A stretch of 64,000 bases of DNA from Oopsacas minuta (lineage: Eukaryota > Porifera > Hexactinellida > Lyssacinosida > Leucopsacidae): the NCBI GenBank assembly GCA_024704765.1, contig JAKMXF010000233.1, positions 612,370 through 676,369 of the forward strand. The letters run 5' to 3'. Below, one piece after another: positions 32,201-46,564 of the stretch. Position 1 is the stretch's first letter, and every line of letters starts with the position of its first letter. The notes beneath the pieces were generated by a model. The model was not told where the DNA came from, made no database searches, and saw only the letters and a list, made by a program, of their open reading frames with translations. Both the position numbers and the translations under genes were made by a program.

Positions 32201-35200
32201 TAGTGGCTCAGCCACTTTACATAGCTAAATAAGCTTTATATTATCAAAATTACAAATATTTAGGACAGAGTGTCCTCCTCCCTAAACTACGTATATTTAG
32301 GGACCATTCGTCCTAACAAAGCAGAATAAACTAGGAAAGGTTAAGACAATGTAATCTGTTAAGAGAGTACACATACCTACGGAACATGATCTTAACTCTT
32401 GATTGAGCTACCATCCTCTCTGATAGATCTTCTAATAATGTCTTAAGTACTGTTGTTAGATATTTGATGTCATCATGCATACACAGGGCGAATAGACTAG
32501 CAATATTGGATCTGAAGATATATGTGTTAATATGAAGTTATATATACACAGAGGTGTGAAAATATGATTAACCTGTCTCTAAGGGAGAATGATCTATTAG
32601 ATTCTATACAGTTAACAAGAGACAAGAAGTAATCTTTATCTCTTAATAATTCATCAAATAATTCAAGAGCTCTGAGGAATTCTCTATCATCTATGTCAGG
32701 AGGAATCTAATCAATAGGAAGGTGTTGATTGTTTGTTAATATTACCTAAGAGGAACATTATGTACAACTTACCCTTACAGGGTGCAGGACAGGGTGGTCA
32801 GGTTCTCCTGGGAACATAACATTCATAACAAACTTATGGAATGATAGGAATGGAATAGCTCCTTGAGAGCCTTGTGTAAGATCTGCTGCCTCCTCTAATT
32901 CTGTATTCAGCTCTGCAAACTCTATAGTGACGCCATATAACACCTTTGTATATTAAACTGACATTCCTAAGGTTGCTATGACAAACGATGGCGGATTACA
33001 CTTACAGGAAAATGTGTAATTTATTGTATCCGTATTAGTCTCTATAGCACATTCCTAACCACTATAACGGTTGCTATAACCTACCAGTCCTGCATGCTTG
33101 TGCTACTCTATTCTCAATAGTATCCATCTCATATATTAACTTCTCTACTTCAGCTTGTGCGATACTCCCTCTCTTCCTCAGACAGCACATTATACACACT
33201 AGTATTATCACTAGTGCTATTATTAGTAACAGGAAACCAAGTATACAAGCAATGACTATAGAGCCAAGCTGCGTGAGACTCTCTACACCGGATACTACCA
33301 CGAAACTACCAGCTGGTGTCCTGTACTCTTCTAGTAACACCTATATTATACATAGTAATACCCTGTTAATGAGGAGGTGTTAATATAATAACATACGTAT
33401 ATCAGATAGGTGTCAGATTGGAAGTTCTCTACTCTAATATCTGTAAAATCAACAGAGAGTCTATTAGTGAGATAAGTAACACTATTACTTATATTAACAA
33501 CTTCATCAGCTAATGTGACTTCTACACGGAAAAGATCTGACAGCTGCGCTGATCTATAGTCAGCTTGTTGTATGAACTACAGAGAGTGTTGTTATTTACT
33601 TGCTTGTTTTGTTCACAGTTTGTTGTTGTTGACATAACTTACCACCAACTCAACAGATCTGGAAATAACATCAACAGAAATATGATTATTATCTGAGAAT
33701 ACGAATACTTCCTGATTAAACATAGGATCTGGTAATACTAATATATCTATAGAAGGGAGGGTGTCTGTGTATCCGTCAAATAAAAGTGTGAAGTTCACAT
33801 TATCTGGCCCAGTTTGTCTTTTAGAGGTGTTGGAAGGGGGGAAGGGACACTTCAGCACACTTGTCGTTATAGCGTTACAAGCCTAGTGTAAACAAATAAA
33901 TAAACAAATAAGTAAACAAATAAGCAAACAAACGAGTAAACAAACTACAAGTAATAGTGATAATCAAATATCCAATAGATTGCAGATATAAGAATATTAG
34001 GAGTTACTTATTCGCTATGATACTTTTCGTAATAAACAAGTAAATAACAACAACTAACATATTCTCCAACACTTCTCCCTGAATAGAACATAATTTTTGG
34101 ATCAGCTGATGCGTCTAATGATATTCCTGTAAATGTGATTAATCCATCACCTGATTGTAAAACACCTGTAGGAGTAGCGGAGAGGATCTGAGGATTCTCA
34201 CGGAACTCAAAGAGTCCTGTCGTAGAGTCGTAATTGTCTCCGTCTATGGTAACACGGAATTGTCCTGTAAACAAAGGTGTGAAAATATGTATAATCATAT
34301 AATAACATAATTAAAATACCGCTAGCCTTTGACACCGCAGGTTGTGTAATACATTCCAGTTCTCCATTACTGTAACTAGGTTCTAAGACTGTCATACAGC
34401 TGGTTACAGTAATAATCTCAGCTGATCTGCTACTACCTATACCTAAACCTACTCCAGAGAGGGTGACAAGTGTACCTCCCGCTACAGGACCGAAATTAGG
34501 AGTGAACGCTTGTATCTGAGGGGACAGGATATGTAAGGGGTGGTAATATACCTCTAGAGGATCTCCCAGGGAGTTGTCTATTGAGAGGGCTAGTGTGGTG
34601 TTACCAGATGATCCAGGAGGACTCAAGGGGGACAATAACAGACCAGAGAGGGTACAGTTTACTCTAGAAGTAGTAAACAATAATAATTGTCTGTATTTAC
34701 TGAGCAGACTGTAATTCCATTTGTTAATACATTCTGTTAGGTGTAATACATTGATTTTACATATGATTAATCATCAAAATTATGCTAGAGATTAGTTTCC
34801 ATGTTTGTTTGTTTACAATACTTACACTCTCCCAATATCTGATGGATCTCTGTTGATATCCACACATTCCAGAACACCTCCAATCTCTCCTAATTCTACA
34901 GTAATAGTCAGCTGATCAGATACTATTCCTAATCCGGTTCCTCTGATACTCAGCTGATCAGTGAAGTATACAGATATCTCATTAGGTGTTATCTGTAAAC
35001 AATAATATAAACACTACAGTAGATATATGATTATGTCTTATCAGCATAAATAATACATTGTTGTTGTTGTTTACAACTTACAGAAGTGATAAAAGGGTTA
35101 GGACAACTAGCTGTTAAGAAATCTCCAGAACAATCAGCTGTAGAACAGCTGTCATCACCAGAGGAGAGACACCATCCACACAGCATCTTTGATTGTCTGT

Positions 35201-35868
35201 TAGACAGACACTGAGCACAAGTAGTCCCCTGTTGGACACATGAGTACAGCTCTAAGGTGTCAGTATATATTACTCTGCCACTAAATGTGACGTCAATATT
35301 AACATCTATTATATCACTGCTAGTGACTGTTAAGTTATCAGCTGGTATATAACATGTTATATAGTTACTGGAGTGGTTGCCAGGAATGTTGTATTGTTCT
35401 GATCCATAGCTTAGCTGGCATAGGTATTCATAGCTAGACTGAATATTCATATGATTAATCACATAACACCTGAGTAGTGATGAGATAGGCGTAATGGTAT
35501 GTACATCATACTAACCTGAGGTAAAGGGAGGTCATTAACTGTCAATAGGTTTATAGTATTATCTGTGTCAGCAACCAGAGGATTAGAGGAACTGTTAAGA
35601 GACACTATAGAGGGACAGAGAGACTGTCTCCATTGATAGGAGTCTGAGAGGTTTAATGGGGGACAAAGGGAGGGAGAGTAGGTACATTTTCCTGAGTACA
35701 CACACCAACCACAGGGACTTACATCTGAAGTAGATACACATTCCTCACAGGCTGTATGGTAACTACAGTCAAAGAATAGAAAACTGAATGATTGAACTAA
35801 AATAGTGTTTGATGATTCTGTTGTGCTCAAGTAGAGCTGTACTTCAAGGAACTCTGTAAAGAGCTGGA

Positions 35869-35938
<70 letters not shown>

Positions 35939-38226
35939 TTAATTAATAAGATACATACCTGATTCGTTGAAGCTAGGAGTATTGTCAGGAATCTGACAGG
36001 TTAGATTTACAGAGCCAGAAGCAGGACCAGTCAAATCAAATCCTCCTGTAACAGCTGTAACAGTTGTGTTACCTAGTGACGAGAATACACATTGGTATGT
36101 GTTTCCAGTAGATAGTTCAGGGAGATTGCTAGCTGATATCGTAACCTAGAAAGGACATAAATATGTAACAATTATGAGGGAATTATGTTACTAAGGAGTG
36201 AAAGAATGGAATTTACCGTAGTATTAATGTTGATGTTAGATGAGTCAGGAGACACGCTGGTTACAGCTAGACATTCAGTGACCTCATCTTGTATCCATCT
36301 GTTGGTTAGATTGTTGTTAGTACAATTAGATTGTCTTGTACATTCATTTTGTACACTACACCAACCACAGAGAGGATCTCTGTCCTGTACACATTCCATA
36401 CAGTTGTCATGACGACCGCAGTCTGACACAGGAATGCGTAACAGCTCTCTAGGTGTCAAGGCGAGAATGTGGTTAGTTCCAATAGGAACTAATGATGATA
36501 CTCTGTCTCTGAAATCCTCTGACAGATATCTACCTTCCAGTTCAGTCACATCAGCTGTTAATGAGGTGCCATTTATGTAATACTAAAAACAAACAAACAA
36601 ATAAACAAATATACAATAAACTCATAAACAAATATACAATAATCTAACCTTAAACATAAATCCTTCCTCAGTTACCAAAATGATATAATAGAATGTATCC
36701 AGCTGGTATGTGTATAGATTAGATACCCTCCCGTATGTGACCCCTGATGAGTACACAGATGGGAGGAGGGGGGCTGTAGGATACCCACCTGTTATAGGGA
36801 TCATCAGAGCAAATATTAAACCACTAAATAAATAAACAAATAAATAAACAGTTAGAGTTTATAGCTCTTACCGATAAAATAGAACTTACGCAAATGTGTA
36901 GTCACACAGAGAGATGCCATTTAACACCTAAACATAAACATTATAAAATGTAAGATAACATAACAACAACAATTTGTCAAAGGAATTCAACTCACAGACT
37001 CGCCAAATATGTTACCACCAGCTTCAGCTCTAGCTACCCAATCCAGCTGTGTTGATAGAGCAGAATCATTATAACTAACACTAATATACTGAATAATGTC
37101 ATTAAGAGATAGAGTACACAGTCTAGTCTCTATTCCCACTTCGTCAGCACTGTATATTAATACCAGGTGTGTCTGTCCGTCTTGTAGAGATACTACACGA
37201 CCTGAAAGGAGGTATGTATAGCTTCCATCACAAGGAGTAAGAATAAGTTCCAAAACAGACTCAAATCTGTCCGAACGTACACCTGTGTTATCACATATAG
37301 TGAATAATCTACTAGAAATAGCAGAAGTCCCAATCAGCTGTCTAACTAGATAGAATATTCTGTCACCAAATATGAACTCATTTATAAGTCTCCTCCTGTC
37401 AACAACAACCCTTGGCTGTCCTGTGAATCTAGCAGTAGCAGCTGATAGGTCGCTTAAGGTAAATCCTTGTAAGGTATATCTACAAGAGGATAATATATAC
37501 AAGCAGAATTGCTACCTCATTTCCCTATTTATTCATTTATATGGGACTATGAATTCACTCTACGTATCTCAACCCGTTTCCACAGGCCCCTTTGTCAAGG
37601 TTACACTGTCAGAGCGGCGCAAACTGTCTTTTTGACATGACGTGTTCTATTATATGGCCGGCCTCATGACGACTTTACAAGAGATTAAGCCAATGCCCTT
37701 AACCGTAGTTAGTAATTTTGTAAAAGTTAAACTCGATAATATAATAAGGATGAATAATTCTATTATTAGTAACATACCTAGTGCTAGTCGCGGTATCACT
37801 TATAAAACTGCTGTATACAAATACAGCTGGAGATCCTGCTAGCATAGCAAACAGAGCAGAGTTAGGAATGTTGTCTGATTCAGTTGATAGGTCAGTAATG
37901 GTAGCTACAGATGTGGTGATATCAGAGGTGTCATAAAAATGGCATACCCTTTCTCTGTCACAAACAAAGAACCTGTTATTGAAATTATCATACTCTACTA
38001 GGGAGACCCTGGAGGCTAAATTGGGCAGATTAGTGATAGAAGAGGACTTGAACTCTGATCCAACTCTAATAATATAATCAGAGCCTCCGATTAGCACTGA
38101 CAGGTTAGTAGAATCAATAGCGATTAGAGAGAAGTCAAATCTGTTAGGATTTGATATAGATTCAATCCTGATAAGAGTCTGACTGTAACAGACAGTTAGA
38201 AGTAAAGTAAGAATGAAAATAATCAT
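29234..38226 (-). CDS. Plexin, semaphorin-receptor family (plexin 1)
   Basis: A multi-exon receptor gene. The ATG at 38226 opens a signal peptide ([15 protein letters not shown]), followed by a sema-like propeller (about 38170-36600), PSI domains ([15 protein letters not shown] near 36350; [16 protein letters not shown] near 35720; [17 protein letters not shown] near 35190) and IPT/TIG repeats ([20 protein letters not shown]). A single transmembrane helix lies near 33250-33170 ([20 protein letters not shown]). The cytoplasmic GAP region carries the arginine-finger block [14 protein letters not shown] and [10 protein letters not shown]. The C-terminal helices end LSRHSNK with the stop at 29236-29234. 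Plexins bind semaphorins and act as GAPs for Rap/R-Ras GTPases. An antisense NHL fragment (29845-30232) lies in one intron, and CAA repeats fill another (35873-35938). The exact exon chain was not resolved everywhere. Confidence 0.88.
29845..30232 (+). pseudogene. 5'-truncated NHL gene copy (copy 4) inside the plexin gene
   Basis: Homology to copies 2 and 3 begins abruptly at about 29845 in the codons for HQSM and runs to the stop at 30230-30232, so only the last third of the propeller is present, without coiled coil or promoter. The frame stays open (about 123 residues from the ATG at 29861). A short TTTG tract follows the stop, as in the other copies. Against copy 2 nearly all differences change amino acids, including whole-codon swaps (TGT to AAA, TAC to GAG). 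It lies antisense in a plexin intron. A truncated copy without a start region is probably not expressed as a full protein, though it could serve as a sequence donor. Confidence 0.8.
35873..35938. repeat. CAA trinucleotide microsatellite
   Basis: About 21 nearly perfect CAA units in a plexin 1 intron. Confidence 0.97.
36205..36435 (-). repeat. Inverted duplicate of plexin PSI exon (arm A)
   Basis: The reverse complement is nearly identical (about five mismatches in 230 bp) to 40206-40440 in plexin 2, covering the PSI exon and the first bases of the following intron. Flanking sequence is unrelated at nucleotide level. Confidence 0.9.
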
Positions 38227-38366
38227 CTCAGAACTGAGTACATACTCAGTGAAATGATCTTATAAGGGAAGGATTGATATTACTCAAATTACAGATATCA
38301 GTCACTCGATATCTTCTGTTGCTATGTATGCACACTTAAATAAGATGGAATTTCTCATTTCTTTAA
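38227..38366. promoter_or_regulatory. Bidirectional plexin promoter gap
   Basis: Only 140 bp separate the two opposing start codons. The gap must hold both 5' UTRs and promoters unless upstream exons exist. A direct echo ATATC-AG-TCACTCG/ATATC is visible near 38293-38312. No TATA box is evident. Confidence 0.6.
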
Positions 38367-41300
38367 ATGTTATTTCTCTGTCTTACAGTCTTAAGTATTG
38401 TCATAGCACACGGACAGGTGAATACTCGTGTTGATGAGTTAGATGTCAACGCAGCTATTCCCAGACCTGTCGTCCTGACGGGAATATCTGTCTATAGGGA
38501 TCAGCGGGTACTCTTGGATACATACACAGGGGTAATTAGCGTCAGTACTGATAGCTTGATGGTAGATAACTCACTATTTGATACAGATAATCTAACACAT
38601 GTATATTCAACCGTAGATGATAATACAGGAGTATTAGCTCTATGTACTAATAAGAATGGGAGATGTCAGTATATGAACGTGAGTTATATTTTAATAATAT
38701 TTACTAACTCTGTAGCTTAATTATTATTGATTTGAATTTACAGTAGGGTTCGTATATTTTTGAATATTTATTAGAGGAATTAATTCCTATACAGAATGGA
38801 CTCTTAAGTCTCTGAAAAATTGCAAATACTACTATATGACGTAATGGGGTACACACAAGGTGTTAAATTGGTATAGAGGGTAAATGCTTGTCTATAGGTG
38901 AATACACTATCAGTACTCGGGTCAGGAGATAACCTCATCCTAGCAGGAGAGCAGGAAGATGTAGTAGATACAGGAGTATTAGTACTATTAGCTAATACTA
39001 ACACAAATATGCCAAGTCTATTTACAGCATCAGGTAATGCTGCTATTATAGGACAGACTGCTGAGATACCACAGTATCCTATTAGAACAACACAGCTGAC
39101 TAATCAGCTGATTGTTAATGCTAACTTGGTTGCAACTACAGAGCAGATAACAAGGAAATTCGTAGCTACATTCAAATCAGGAGGATATGTGTATTTCGTA
39201 ACAGAAGATGTGAGTCTTGAAACTAATATAAGAATAACAAGGATTTGTGAAGGAGATAATCTAGATAATACAGCATTCCATTCTCTCTATCAAACCTCAC
39301 TGACCCCGTGTGTAGCTGCTACTGCATTAGATGTACTAGAGGCTGGGTTATCTGTCATTAGCAACGGAACGGAGCAGGAGTATGTGGTTATATCGTATAG
39401 GATAATTAGTACAGGAAATGTGTCTGTGTGTGCTTACCAGATAGATTCTATAAACCAGGAAATGATGCAAACATACCAGGACTGTGACAATGGAATAACA
39501 GGATCGATACCTATAGTAGCACTCTTCATACCGCCTCCTAGTCTGGATTGTACTGTAAGTAACGTAATGGAATGTGTAAGCTGATAGTATAAGTCCATTC
39601 AATATTCTAGCAAGCACTATGTTGCATGAATTTCCCTAGCTAACACAAGAACTAGAGGAATGCTATTAGAGGAATTATTTACAATATGGAAATTCTCTAA
39701 TAACAGTTCAGGTGTTAGAAAGTGAAATTCATGCAAAATAATATTCTGTTCTTGCTACTCCACCATATGATAGTAGGTAAGGTGTTACAATTCTATTCTA
39801 TAGGATTACGCTAGTTCGAGCAACACAGAATGTAACCTGTGGCCAATAAGTGGACAGGGGAATAATGACAGAGTATTTCTAGAAACAAATCCTGTAACAG
39901 GAACAGAAATATTAACACCTGTAATCATGGAGGATATAATAATAACAACAACAAGAATAACAGAGAGTGGAAACACTTTCTATTTCATGTATATAACATA
40001 TGGAACTGTGATGGATAAGGTATTACACTTGTATACATAGAATAAGGTAAAATGAATTAATTAATCTATTTTTAGTATCAAATGAATTTAACAGACCTGA
40101 TAGAACCATCAATAGAAACACTAAACTTCCAAGATAGAATAACAGCTGTTAAGACTGACCAATCAGGAGAGAGACTATTTGCTATAACTAACAGTAATCT
40201 ATACCGCATTCCTGTGTCTGACTGTGGTCGTCATGACAATTGTATGGAATGTGTACAGGACAGAGATCCTCTCTGTGGTTGGTGTAGTGTACAAAATGAA
40301 TGTACAAGACAATCTAATTGTACTAACAACAATCTAACCAACAGATGGATACAAGATGAGGTCACTGAATGTTTAGCTGTAACCAGCGTGTCTCCTGACT
40401 CATCTAACATCAACATTAATACTACGGTAAATTCCTTTATTATACTCCTTGGCAACATATACATTCTATTATAACACTCCTTAGCAACCATTTATTATGC
40501 ATATTTACAGGTGACAATAATGGTAGATAATCTCCCAGAACTAGCACCCTCAGAACTATATCTGTGTTACTTCAATAACACTGCTACAATGGTAACAGCT
40601 GTTAACGGGAGCACTAGTCTCATAAGAGGACCGGTTAATGGACCAACTGATATAGAGTGTACAGCTCCTGTAGGATTCACACCTTTCACAGATTCTGGTA
40701 ATTAAATTAATAGTAATTATGTGAGATAATTATCTGTAATATCTTGTATAGAGACGATGATATTCAGTCTAACGCTGGGTACAAATAAATACACAACAGA
40801 ACTAACAGATGTTAGCTTCACATATACAATAGTGGATTGTGGTTACTTTACGGATTGTGACACCTGTGCAAACTCCACCTCATCGTGTGGCTGGTGTCTA
40901 TACAATAGTATTTGTGTGGCAGATATTAACAGCTGTGTTATGCAAGAATGGGTACAGGTATGTGTAGTAACATTATAACACCTAATACGGTAGAACCCGG
41001 TTATACTAATGTATCATTTAGCCGTCAGATACTTCAAACAGCTGTCCTAGACTAGACTCAGTGTTCAATAGCAGTAGCTTACAGATACCAGCTCTAGAGA
41101 GCAGTAACATTACTCTACAAGGCTCTAACCTACCCGAACCTACTCTTATATATAACTACACCTGTATACTCACAGTAAGTAATATTACTGAAGATGTATT
41201 AGGTGTCTGGAGTAATGTAACAGCTGTAGAGAGTACAGTCAGCTGTTTGATAGAGGCAGAGAGTATACAGATGGAAGGGGCGGGAAGTATTGAGCTTATA

Positions 41301-44300
41301 TGGGGAGACGGATACAGGGTTAGACAAGGAATGATTGAGTGTAAGTTACATATTTTTACACCTTTTGTTGTGTAAAGATTATACACAAATATACAAAAAG
41401 AATTACGTACGACGGTCCCTTGAGTTTTGGCTGTAATACATTTGCATACCAACAACATTATTCTGTTGTCTAGTTGGAATATTTGTGTGCGGGAATCAGC
41501 CAGATTGTACCAGCTGTTTGCAGAACTCTCAGTGTAACTGGTGTAGTACAAGTGATAATACTACAGGGAATTGTACTAGTATGTGTTCTATCGGTATGAA
41601 CACTTTCACACCTTCGGATACATGTCCTCTCCCCGTAATAACAGAGGTAAGTAACACGTATTAGGGTATATTCATATGATTAATCATATGTATCTATAGT
41701 TTACACCTACATCTACAGCAGTAGGAGGAGTAGTGGTGTTAGAAATAAATGGATATAATTTATACGTCATCAATAGAGGATTATCCGTGAGAGTATCTGA
41801 TAAGGAATGTGTAGTGGATACAGCTACTGTTAATAGGTTTGTTGTTTGTTTGTATGTAAATTTGTTTGTTTGTTTGTTTGTTGTTTATCTCTTAATACCC
41901 AGGATAAAGTGCTCCTTGGAGACAAATAACAATAACATGTCGTCATCACAACTAACCCTATCAGTAGCTGGAGTGCTAGCATACAGTACTCTTAACTTCA
42001 CTACCAGCTTCCCTGATATAACTAACGTAACGCCTACCTACACTCCTCAGGTAGGAGGCTCTGTTATTACTATAACTGGTAATAATCTACTAGTGGGAGA
42101 TAGTAGGATATTAATTGCTGGAGAGGTTGATTGTGATATCCTAACAACCAGTAGTGGGATAGGTATGTTGTATTGAAAGATATGAGTCATAGTTTATCAC
42201 ATAACACCTTGTAGAAGATACAATAACATGCATGACAGGAATGTACAGCAGTATAGGAAGATCTCTCATGACAATACGGATAGACTCTATTGAGGAATCT
42301 TATGCAACTAGTGAGTTCGAGGTTCTAGCAGACCCACAGGTCACAAATGTATTCCTATATGGTTACGAGACACAGTTGAGAGCTGCTATAGTATCTGGGG
42401 CTCTTGACTACGAAATGAGAGGAAGGAATTTAGGCGCTACTCTAACTCAGACGTTAGTATTCAGGATGGGAAATTCGGAAATTAGCAGATCAGTAAGTAG
42501 CTGATAACTCTTGTTAGATCTAAATACCCGCTTATATCAATTGTACAATGAGTAACATATGTACAACATCTGAGTAATTATTACGGTCCATTGAACTTAG
42601 ATATAAGGGGAGTTGATTGTATAATTATATGATACTATATTTAGAATTGTAAAGCACCAACACCTGAATCCAACACACTAATGTGTCCAGGAAATATATT
42701 CACAGGTGTTAGCGTACCACCTGAAGGTGTTGCTGTAACCTTTGACCTAATAATGGATACAGTACCTGATGTCACAGCTAGATATTTCCAGGTGTTTGAT
42801 TTCACACTTTATCCTGATCCCGTAACAGCTGATAATGAAACTATAGTACTGACTGAAGGAGATACAGAGTTCTTTATACAGGTAATAAATCTCTCTGTTG
42901 TATCAGCTCTACATTGTGTAGAGCTGTAAATATTGTGTAGTTATTCATGTGACAGGTAAACTGAAACAAGTTACAACTAACAGTAACATATCTTGTAAAC
43001 AATAATAACAACAACATTCTGTTTAGATACCAAATATTAACATTTTACCATCACAAGCAATATCTATACGACATAAATTAACAGATGGAACCTACAGAGA
43101 CACAATATGCTCAAACCCACAATACACATCTGCTGGTATAAACTGTGTACTGAATTACACAGGACCTATTGATAACCCCATCCTAATCGAGGTATATTCA
43201 AATTTTAACACCTTTATAAAGGTGTTAGATTAATCATATGATAAATAATGTAGATAAGGATCGGTGAGAATGAGAACAATTACTCATCAGCTGTTAGTTT
43301 ACAGATCGCAGCAAAGAGTGCAATCGTAAAATTCTTAGAAGAAAATACATTACCGATAATAGCAGTTGGAGTTATACTAATAATATCATTGGTTGCTATA
43401 ACACTGTTGTTATTTGTTTGTTGTTGTTGTCTGGGGAGAGCAAGGAGGAGTAACAGGAAGAAGCAGGAGGAAGCTGAGTACCTCTTGAATGAGATGGAAG
43501 ATATTGAAAATGATTTAGCTGATAAGTGTAGGAAAGGTGAGAATATCCGCAAAATATACAAACAACCTCGTTAATAGGAAGAAATATTCACAAATAATTA
43601 AGTTCTTACAATAGTTATTCTGTATGAATAGGGTTTGCTGAGCTGAATACACAGATGGGATTGGATGAGGGTATGCTCGAGGTAGGGAGTATTCCAGTTC
43701 ATAACTTTAAGACTTTTGCAATGAGGATACTATTCCCAGGACTACAGGATCATCCTGTACTACACCCTGTAGAGGTAATACACATACCTATTGTTCAGTA
43801 TGGTAACCAGGTTAATGAATAATACATTCCTTTGTAGAAACCTCATAATCAGGACGCAGAGGTGTTTAACGCAGGTCTACAGAAATTTGAGGGCTTACTT
43901 AACGACAAACAGTTCCTTATAGTTATGCTACACTCCATGGAGGATAACAAGAACTTCTCAACCCGTGACAAATGTAACGTTGCTAGCTTACTGACTGTAG
44001 CTCTGTATAATTCAATGCCATATGTTACAGAGGTGTTATTCGAATTGTTAGTGGAGTTAATAAACAAAAATATAACAAGAAATACTTCTAAACTGCTGCT
44101 AAGAAGGTCAGAATTAATTGTTTGTTTGTTTGTCGTTTTGTTGTTACGATGTATTGTTTACAGAACTGAGTCAGTAACAGAGAAGCTACTTGCTGATTGG
44201 CTAGCATTCAACTTATTTTCACACCTTCAAGGACCCCCAAGCATAGCTCTTTATAAAATGTTTCTGGGGATAAAGGGACACCTGGAGGCAGGACCTGTAG

Positions 44301-46564
44301 ACGTGTTAAGTGGGAGAGCTGCTAACTCTCTGTCTGAGGAGAAGTTAATGAGACAAAATGTTCCTTTTATTGTAAGCATTCTTTAGGTTACCATAGTAAC
44401 ATAATTATCCAGGAAATTCTGGAGATATAACACTGATATTATTATACATACATTCTTACAATAAATTCGGTTGCTAGAGACTGGAAGTAGAAGCAGAATG
44501 CGTAGACGGAACTAAGATACCTTGTACACTATTGGATTGTGACACTATTACACAGAGTAAGGTAAAGCTAATGGATCATACATACAGAGGACTAGGATTC
44601 TCACAGAGACCTAAGCTAGAGGTGAGAATAGCCTCCTGCATAGCAACGAATAGCATGTATAAATATGTATGTAATAGGATGTAGAGGTAGAGTTACGATC
44701 AGCTGGAGGAGGGAGATTACAGCTGAGAGATAATGATATGACTAATGAGGGAGATGATGAGTGGAGACAAATAAACACCCTCTCCCATTACTGTATTAAA
44801 GGAGGATTAGTGCTAGCTACAGTGCCAAGGAAACAGAAGCCTAATCCGGGACAGGTGTGGGATTACCCAGGAACTACTATATATGACTTCGGACATACAC
44901 AGAGGTGAGTTTGGTTGCTATGTAACAGTGGATGTAGGTTATGGGAATCGGTTATTTGATTAATCATATGATTAATCTCTATAGTTTGTCACGTCTATTA
45001 AGCATAGACGATGAATCCAGTAAGGTGTATCATCTCCATAAGAATGAGGAGGCAGAGGAGTATAATGAACAGAACAAGACATTAAGGAGGAGACAGTACG
45101 GTTCTGAAATATTTCTACCTAAACTAGTTGCCACGAAGGTAATGATCAATTATTTGCATAACTACAGGGTGTAAGTTTGGAATGTATGTAGAGAATACTA
45201 CAGAGCTACATGGATCAGCTGATTGAAGAGATATTCCCTAATGCAAAAGGCCAGAAGATTCCGAAAGCAATTAAGATATTGTTTGATTTCTTGGATGAAC
45301 AGGCTGTACAGTATGGGATAGAAGATGCTGACGTCATGCATACTTGGAAGAATAATAGGTAATATACATAAGGTGTTACCTCAAGAAATGAGGTGACAGG
45401 ACACCTAAAGGTGCTGCCCGTTTGTGTAAATAGGTACAAAATATAAGGCATACCATCAGAACATTTTGTAACTAGGAACTTAATGAGTATATCTTAACCA
45501 ATAAAATGCTTTGTAGTGTTCCTCTGAGGTTCTGGGTTAATCTTATGAAGAATCCTGAATTCCTTTTGGACGTTGCTAAGAGTGCATCACTAGACGCAGC
45601 ACTATCTGTCATATCACAGGTTAGTATAAATAGGAGTGACAAACGTATGATACAATTATCTGTCTGATATTTCTAGGCGTTTATTGACAGCTGTTCTACT
45701 GGCAAATCTAATATATCAAGAGTGAGTTTTATACATACTAGAAGTGATTAATAATATTATAACACCTTTCCCAAATGCTAGGATAGTCCAACCAATAAAT
45801 TGCTGTATCATAAAGAAGTACAATCATACAAAGTTAAAGTCAAAAAGTTAGTTATGTGTAAATTCAACAAATAATCACAAAATATATTTAATGTATCCAT
45901 AGTTACTACGAAAGTATAAGGAATGCACCAGCAGTAGATAAAGATAGCTTAATATTCCCAACAGATGAGTTCTTATTAGAGGTAAGATAGTCGCTATTTA
46001 TAGAATAAGGTCTATTAATAGTATACATATTGTATAGGGAGAGGACAAGCTATTCTATGTAGATAGTGCTGCTTACGCATTATTCAGTTATGCTCAGTCA
46101 TATCAACAGGAGGTGAGTATTAAAGAATGTGATTAACAGCTGATATAGTTTTGAGGGATACGATTGAGTAAATTGGTAAAATGCTGTTAATAGAATTACT
46201 TCATTTTAACTGGAATATGTAAATACAAACAAATAATTGTTTGTTTGTTTATAGATTAAGGCTAGACTATGCGAAGACAATTTAGAAACTCAACAGACCA
46301 TATTTGAAGAAGTGTGTGTTGATATTTGTGAAAATTTGTACAGTAAGTATAATACAAACACAACAAAATGATTTGTATATTATTCCTTACATCTGTAGTT
46401 GTGTGAAAATGAATTTACAGAATAGAGGTGTGTGCTATTTATAGATTTGTACACTAAGAATTATTAATATTTTCGTATTTTATTTGATTCTATAATATTT
46501 GGTTTTTTATTTTTAGTAAATAATCTGTGTATATTTGTTCTTTATATTATTATTAGACAATTAA
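38367..46564 (+). CDS. Plexin, semaphorin-receptor family (plexin 2)
   Basis: The ATG at 38367 starts a signal peptide ([17 protein letters not shown]), followed by a divergent sema-like region, PSI modules (near 40220-40430, 40830-40960 and 41500-41640), IPT repeats (for example [20 protein letters not shown]) and a transmembrane helix near 43350-43430 ([18 protein letters not shown]). The cytoplasmic GAP domain has [18 protein letters not shown] and [10 protein letters not shown], and later exons run to about 46330. The last junction offers two acceptors: one gives a stop at 46562-46564, another a slightly longer tail. Domain order equals plexin 1, with which it lies head to head. Outside the converted PSI exon the two paralogues are well diverged, so the duplication is old. 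Same predicted role: semaphorin receptor and R-Ras/Rap GAP. Confidence 0.87.
40206..40440 (+). repeat. Inverted duplicate of plexin PSI exon (arm B)
   Basis: Counterpart of 36205-36435. Both encode [20 protein letters not shown] and the same following residues. Confidence 0.9.

Noticed and set aside
35873-35938. CRISPR-like array
   Set aside because: The CAA run and other tandem tracts are simple repeats without spacers; the genome is eukaryotic.
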